Shown: one piece after another, positions 60,485 to 64,000 of the stretch | Layout of the letters: each line of letters starts with the position of its first letter | Numbering within the stretch: the first letter of the stretch is position 1 | NCBI RefSeq assembly: GCF_000231405.2 | Contig: NZ_CP007032.1 | Span: 2,790,001 to 2,854,000, forward strand | DNA: 64,000 nucleotides | Direction of reading: 5' to 3' | Origin: Desulfitobacterium metallireducens DSM 15288 | Lineage (GTDB): Bacteria; Bacillota; Desulfitobacteriia; Desulfitobacteriales; Desulfitobacteriaceae | The notes under the pieces: generated by a model | What the model was told of the DNA's origin: nothing | The model's database searches: none | The model's input: only the letters and a program-made list of their open reading frames with translations | Program-made: the position numbers and the translations under genes

Positions 60485-61353
60485 GACTTCCCCAACTTCA
60501 TTTTCAAAAGGGTTAGCATATATTTCGCCTTAATAGCAAAATAAACCAATGCTGTTATAAAGAGATTGTATCGATGTAGATAATGCTTTTTATAGAACAA
60601 AAGCATCGCATTATAAAAGTGGAATATTACGGTTTGCGACTTTATATGCAAGCCGCTTTGGCCTTTCAAATGGGTGATAGCAGCCTTTCCATAATACATC
60701 ACAGAAAAGCCAAGCTCTTTTACACGGTAACACAAATCCAAATCTTCGCCATACATAAAGAAGGTTTCGTCATATCCATCAAGTCTATCGAAAACAGATC
60801 GTGGCATCATAAGAAATGAGCCGGCAACTGAGTCCACTTCGCTGATTGCATCTTCTGTAATGAACGTCTGACGATAGACTCCATACCTTTTACTGTCCGG
60901 ATGTCTTTTATCCATACCGCAAAAATAGTAAAGTGACGACCTTGGCGTTGGAAAGCCGCGTTTACACGCATGGTCAAGAGTCCCATCCTCTAATAAGGTG
61001 CGCGTACCGAGTGCTCCAACCTGTGGGTACTGCCGCAAATAGTGTACGCAAGACTCTAATGTGCCCTTGTGCATGATCGTGTCATTATTTAAAAACAGAA
61101 TGTATTTACCACTCGATCTTTTAACTCCAATATTACATGCATTGCCAAAGCCTTTATTTTCAACACCTTTGATAACAATTACTTCATCATGATTATCGTT
61201 GTACTTCTGCGAAGAATCACTACTGTTATCAACCACAATGATTTCAAAGGGGATCTGTGGCACACAAGCGAATATAGAATTGATAGATTGTCCAGTTAGT
61301 GTTGCATTATTATAATTTATCATGACAATAGATAGATCCAAAGTTTTTTTCAT
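60481..61353 (-). CDS. Family 2 glycosyltransferase (WbbL/rhamnosyltransferase-like)
   Basis: This 290-residue GT-A enzyme starts LDLSIVMINYNNATLTGQSI. FEIIVVDNSSDSSQKYNDNH, KGFGNACNIGVKRSSGKYIL and FLNNDTIMHKGTLES (DxD-like NND) are typical of rhamnosyltransferase WbbL-like enzymes, as is the EDLDLCYRVKELG pattern. It is coupled to the next glycosyltransferase gene (ATGA overlap). It follows the initiating transferase by about 40 bases. Confidence 0.87.
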   Translation of the reverse strand: MKKTLDLSIVMINYNNATLTGQSINSIFACVPQIPFEIIVVDNSSDSSQKYNDNHDEVIVIKGVENKGFGNACNIGVKRSSGKYILFLNNDTIMHKGTLESCVHYLRQYPQVGALGTRTLLEDGTLDHACKRGFPTPRSSLYYFCGMDKRHPDSKRYGVYRQTFITEDAISEVDSVAGSFLMMPRSVFDRLDGYDETFFMYGEDLDLCYRVKELGFSVMYYGKAAITHLKGQSGLHIKSQTVIFHFYNAMLLFYKKHYLHRYNLFITALVYFAIKAKYMLTLLKMKLGKS

Positions 61354-61395
61354 TATGTTCCATGCCTTATAATTTTGTTTGCCGGTTTTTTTACT

Positions 61396-62787
61396 TTAAT
61401 ATGCATTCTTATTTACAAAACCTTTAAATACCGTTAAAAGAAGTATTTTCAAGTCAAACATAAAGGTCCAATTTTCAATGTAGTAGATATCAAATTCAAT
61501 TCTTTTACGAATTGAAGTATTCCCTCGCCAACCGTTAACCTGTGCCCAGCCAGTAATGCCTGGACGAACATGATGTTTTATCATATATCGAGGAATTCTT
61601 TCTTTAAATTGTTTTACGAAATAAGGACGTTCCGGTCTGGGGCCAACCAAACTCATTTCTCCGATCAAAACATTCCAGAGCTGAGGCAACTCATCAAGAC
61701 TAGTTTTCCGGAGTAAACCGCCTAATCGGGTCTTACGTTGGTCTTCTTCTGTCGTCCAGACATGATCTGAGTTTTCCGTAGACTGTACCTTCATCGATCG
61801 AAATTTATACATCATAAAACTCTTTTTATTGAGTCCCACTCGCTCTTGGGCAAAAAATACTGGGCCTGGTGAATCAAGTTTTACACTAATTGCTATCAAA
61901 GCAAACAAAGGCAAGCAAATACTTATACCTAAGAATGATGATACAATGTCGAATGTTCTTTTCGAAAATGTTTTTATAAAGTTATCTAGGGGAACATGCC
62001 TAATATTGATCAGGGGAATTCCATCGATTTCATCAATTTCGGGCTTAGCTGGAATAAATTGCGCGTAGTCTGGTACAATTTGAGTTCGAACTCCGCTTTT
62101 TTCGCACACATGAATGATTTGTCTGAATTTATCATAATTCTTGGTGGAGATAGTAATGAAAATATCATCAATTTTTAGGGTTCTAATTAGGGTTTCAAGC
62201 TCCCTTATCTCTCCAAGAATTGAAACCTCTTCAAGCTTTTTACCAATGGTTGTATCATCGTCGATGACTCCTGTAATTTCATAACCCAAATAACTATTTT
62301 CTTTTAGTTTTCTTATCAATCTTCTTGCGAGTCTCCCAGTTCCAATCACTAAAACATGTTTTTTGTTATAGCCCTGTCTGCGAATATGATTTAAAAATAT
62401 TCTTAGTACAATTCTTTCAATGGTTGTTAAGATACTTGTTATAATCTCAAATAAGATAATGACTTGCCGAGAGTAATCTATTGCTTTAATAAGATAAAGA
62501 AGGCTAAACAATATCAACATGCTTAGAAAATTTGCCTGAATAACCTTCACAATCTCAAAGGATAGGCTTTTGCGACGTCTCGGCTCGTAAAGTCCAAGTA
62601 GATAGTACAAGAAAAACTGCAGGGGGACTAACAAAATAAGCGTAGGTAAGTAGCTAGTAAGAGATAAATGACTATCCTGATAATCTAGGAATCTTAACCA
62701 ATATGCTACTAGTAACGATATAGCAACCATCGCTTGATCAAGGATTATCTGAAAATTATTTAGTATTTTTTGGTTCTCCCTAATCAT
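61396..62787 (-). CDS. Undecaprenyl-phosphate sugar-1-phosphate transferase (initiating enzyme)
   Basis: The 463-residue polyprenyl-phosphate hexose-1-phosphate transferase family member starts chain assembly on undecaprenyl phosphate. Four spans lie in the first ~130 residues, then a CoA-binding-like Rossmann part, VLVIGTGRLARRLIRKL near residue 147. A fifth hydrophobic segment near residue 275 leads to the catalytic domain: VFFAQERVGLNKKSFMMYKF, LRKTSLDELPQLWNVL and LVGPRPERPYFVKQF. The WbaP/WcaJ-like long form usually uses UDP-glucose or galactose. Confidence 0.93.
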   Translation of the reverse strand: MIRENQKILNNFQIILDQAMVAISLLVAYWLRFLDYQDSHLSLTSYLPTLILLVPLQFFLYYLLGLYEPRRRKSLSFEIVKVIQANFLSMLILFSLLYLIKAIDYSRQVIILFEIITSILTTIERIVLRIFLNHIRRQGYNKKHVLVIGTGRLARRLIRKLKENSYLGYEITGVIDDDTTIGKKLEEVSILGEIRELETLIRTLKIDDIFITISTKNYDKFRQIIHVCEKSGVRTQIVPDYAQFIPAKPEIDEIDGIPLINIRHVPLDNFIKTFSKRTFDIVSSFLGISICLPLFALIAISVKLDSPGPVFFAQERVGLNKKSFMMYKFRSMKVQSTENSDHVWTTEEDQRKTRLGGLLRKTSLDELPQLWNVLIGEMSLVGPRPERPYFVKQFKERIPRYMIKHHVRPGITGWAQVNGWRGNTSIRKRIEFDIYYIENWTFMFDLKILLLTVFKGFVNKNAY

Positions 62788-62887
62788 TTATAAATCTCCA
62801 TACAATTAGTTTTTCAAGTTTATTTCGACAGAAACCTAACAAATCCTTTTTATTATATATGGCATCAAATTTATGACAATGTTGTAT

Positions 62888-64000
62888 TTATTGTTTCTTA
62901 TCACATTGTTTAATAACATTACGATTGATTGAAATACCTAAGCCAAGTAAAATCCAGAAGACAGGAGAAACCGAAACTACACTATCATTAAAGAAACCTG
63001 TAACTAAATATCCATATATTCCGAAGAATATACCAAACCCCAAAATTGTGATAAACACATTTGATCTGCGCCTAAAATAGGCCTTAACGCTTGTAGTCGT
63101 ATACATTGCAATAAGAACAAGAAACGAAATAAGCGATAAAACTCCTGTGTTAATTGCCATTTGTAAGTATAAGTTATGAGGTTTATCTACAATTTGCCAC
63201 ATATCATTACTATACGCATACATTTTTCCTTTAAAATCATACTGAGGAAAATAGATTGCAAAAGTATCCGGACCATGACCAATGAACAACGTATCCTTCA
63301 ATAACGGAATTGATCTAGACCATATGTATCCTCTTGAGGAACCAATAAGTTCCATTCCATTGAAACCCCAGCTCTGAATCGGCTTAAGTTCAACAATTTG
63401 CCCTTTATTATCCAGAATCTTTATTTCAGCTCCAATTAGCCCAAAATTCAACTTAATGGGGCCCTTGATTACTTGTACAATTCTTGTTTCCTTTTGTTTT
63501 GTTGTTATAATGGTGTAATCTTTATATCTACTATCCTGTAGTTGGATTTTACCGTTGTTATCAATATTCAAGTTTAATGGCTTTTCATCAGAATCAAAGA
63601 ATTTAAGGCCCTCCTTGTCGTAGACTAGTGTTAAAGTCTCACTGTCCGTTTCAACAATAGCCTTGTTTTCACTAACTCTTAAATTCTTTAGAGGTACATT
63701 ATAATTATCATCACCCTTAGAATTACTAGAAAAGACTAATTTGACATCTTGGTACAATGTTCCGATTCGTTTTTCTATTACGCGTCCAGATACAAAATTC
63801 AAACCGATAAGGCAAATAAATAGTATTATAACAAATCCAACCACTAATTTCCGATGTGCAAAAATATCACGATATGAAAAAGATAACATTAACACGATAG
63901 CTACGGCTAATCCTACTAGTCCGGCCCTAGATCCCGAAGCGAACAGAGTTACTACCATCAACATGCTAACAAGAGCAGAAGTCCATTTATATACCTTGTT
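62888..64000 (-). CDS. O-antigen ligase/polymerase-like membrane protein (partial)
   Basis: The frame stays open through the right edge, so only the C-terminal ~370 codons are seen. FASGSRAGLVGLAVAIVLML near the visible start is the SRAG motif of WaaL/Wzy-like enzymes. A large extracytoplasmic loop of ~185 residues (to the LFIGHGPDTFAIYFPQ stretch) is longer than in many relatives and ends with HNLYLQMAINTGVLSLISFL, the conserved His region. Four spans follow. In this locus it could polymerise or transfer the undecaprenyl-linked glycan. Confidence 0.85.
   Translation of the reverse strand, partial: NKVYKWTSALVSMLMVVTLFASGSRAGLVGLAVAIVLMLSFSYRDIFAHRKLVVGFVIILFICLIGLNFVSGRVIEKRIGTLYQDVKLVFSSNSKGDDNYNVPLKNLRVSENKAIVETDSETLTLVYDKEGLKFFDSDEKPLNLNIDNNGKIQLQDSRYKDYTIITTKQKETRIVQVIKGPIKLNFGLIGAEIKILDNKGQIVELKPIQSWGFNGMELIGSSRGYIWSRSIPLLKDTLFIGHGPDTFAIYFPQYDFKGKMYAYSNDMWQIVDKPHNLYLQMAINTGVLSLISFLVLIAMYTTTSVKAYFRRRSNVFITILGFGIFFGIYGYLVTGFFNDSVVSVSPVFWILLGLGISINRNVIKQCDKKQ

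Noticed and set aside
1-64000. CRISPR arrays, tRNA or rRNA genes, transposases
   Set aside because: No regularly spaced repeats, cloverleaf genes or transposase-like products were seen on either strand.

Overview
The window looks like a chromosomal segment of a low-to-mid GC, spore-forming-type Firmicute. The best guess is Peptococcaceae such as Desulfosporosinus or Desulfitobacterium. The grounds are five large cell-wall-binding-repeat-2 (CWB2) surface proteins, the YvrJ/DUF2922/DUF1659 small-protein set, strong AGGAGG-type ribosome sites, and a surface-polysaccharide locus with Gram-positive-like gene order. The genus is an inference; the sequence has no rRNA or other definitive marker. Almost every gene is on the minus strand.

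Region 1 (1-3.1 kb) holds a truncated membrane-anchored protein, then a small operon (DUF1659, DUF2922, YvrJ, zinc amidase). That operon is preceded by a consensus promoter and a highly structured attenuator-like leader. Next come a HepT/MntA-type toxin-antitoxin pair with textbook motifs, bracketed by imperfect 51-bp direct repeats, and an XRE repressor with palindromic operators.

Region 2 (3.2-14.7 kb, plus 23.1-24.5 kb) is a CWB2 exoprotein cluster. It contains a 1712-residue beta-helix protein, a minimal CWB2 protein under a c-di-GMP-I riboswitch, a CWB2 lipoprotein, a CWB2-transglutaminase, and a CWB2 protein with a small C-terminal domain.

Region 3 (14.7-20.3 kb) is a three-gene island: a membrane TrkA_N-RyR protein, a TIR protein with a duplicated C-terminal domain, and an AAA ATPase with a C-terminal RyR domain. 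It has the look of a predicted anti-phage or stress-signalling system. It is bracketed by two direct repeats that match at 88 of 90 positions. These belong to a five-copy repeat family, four copies of which lie at the 3' ends of genes in the same orientation; this is the most unusual structure of the window.

Region 4 (20.3-30 kb) has a WbpA/WbpE-like nucleotide-sugar pair with tandem promoters, a three-gene ABC exporter, a DUF1003 protein, a small unknown protein and glucose-6-phosphate isomerase.

Region 5 (29.8-64 kb) is mostly a surface-polysaccharide locus: SMR-type flippase-like pairs, many glycosyltransferases, two very large membrane proteins, the dTDP-rhamnose genes (rmlA, B, C and a separated rmlD), a Wzm/Wzt exporter, an initiating sugar-phosphate transferase and a truncated O-antigen-ligase-like protein at the right edge. 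It also carries CysD and CysNC (PAPS synthesis) plus a sulfotransferase-family protein, which suggests that the polymer is sulfated. A sulfonate-type ABC operon, a TauE/SafE exporter and a divergent Rrf2 regulator lie inside this region and reinforce a sulfur theme.
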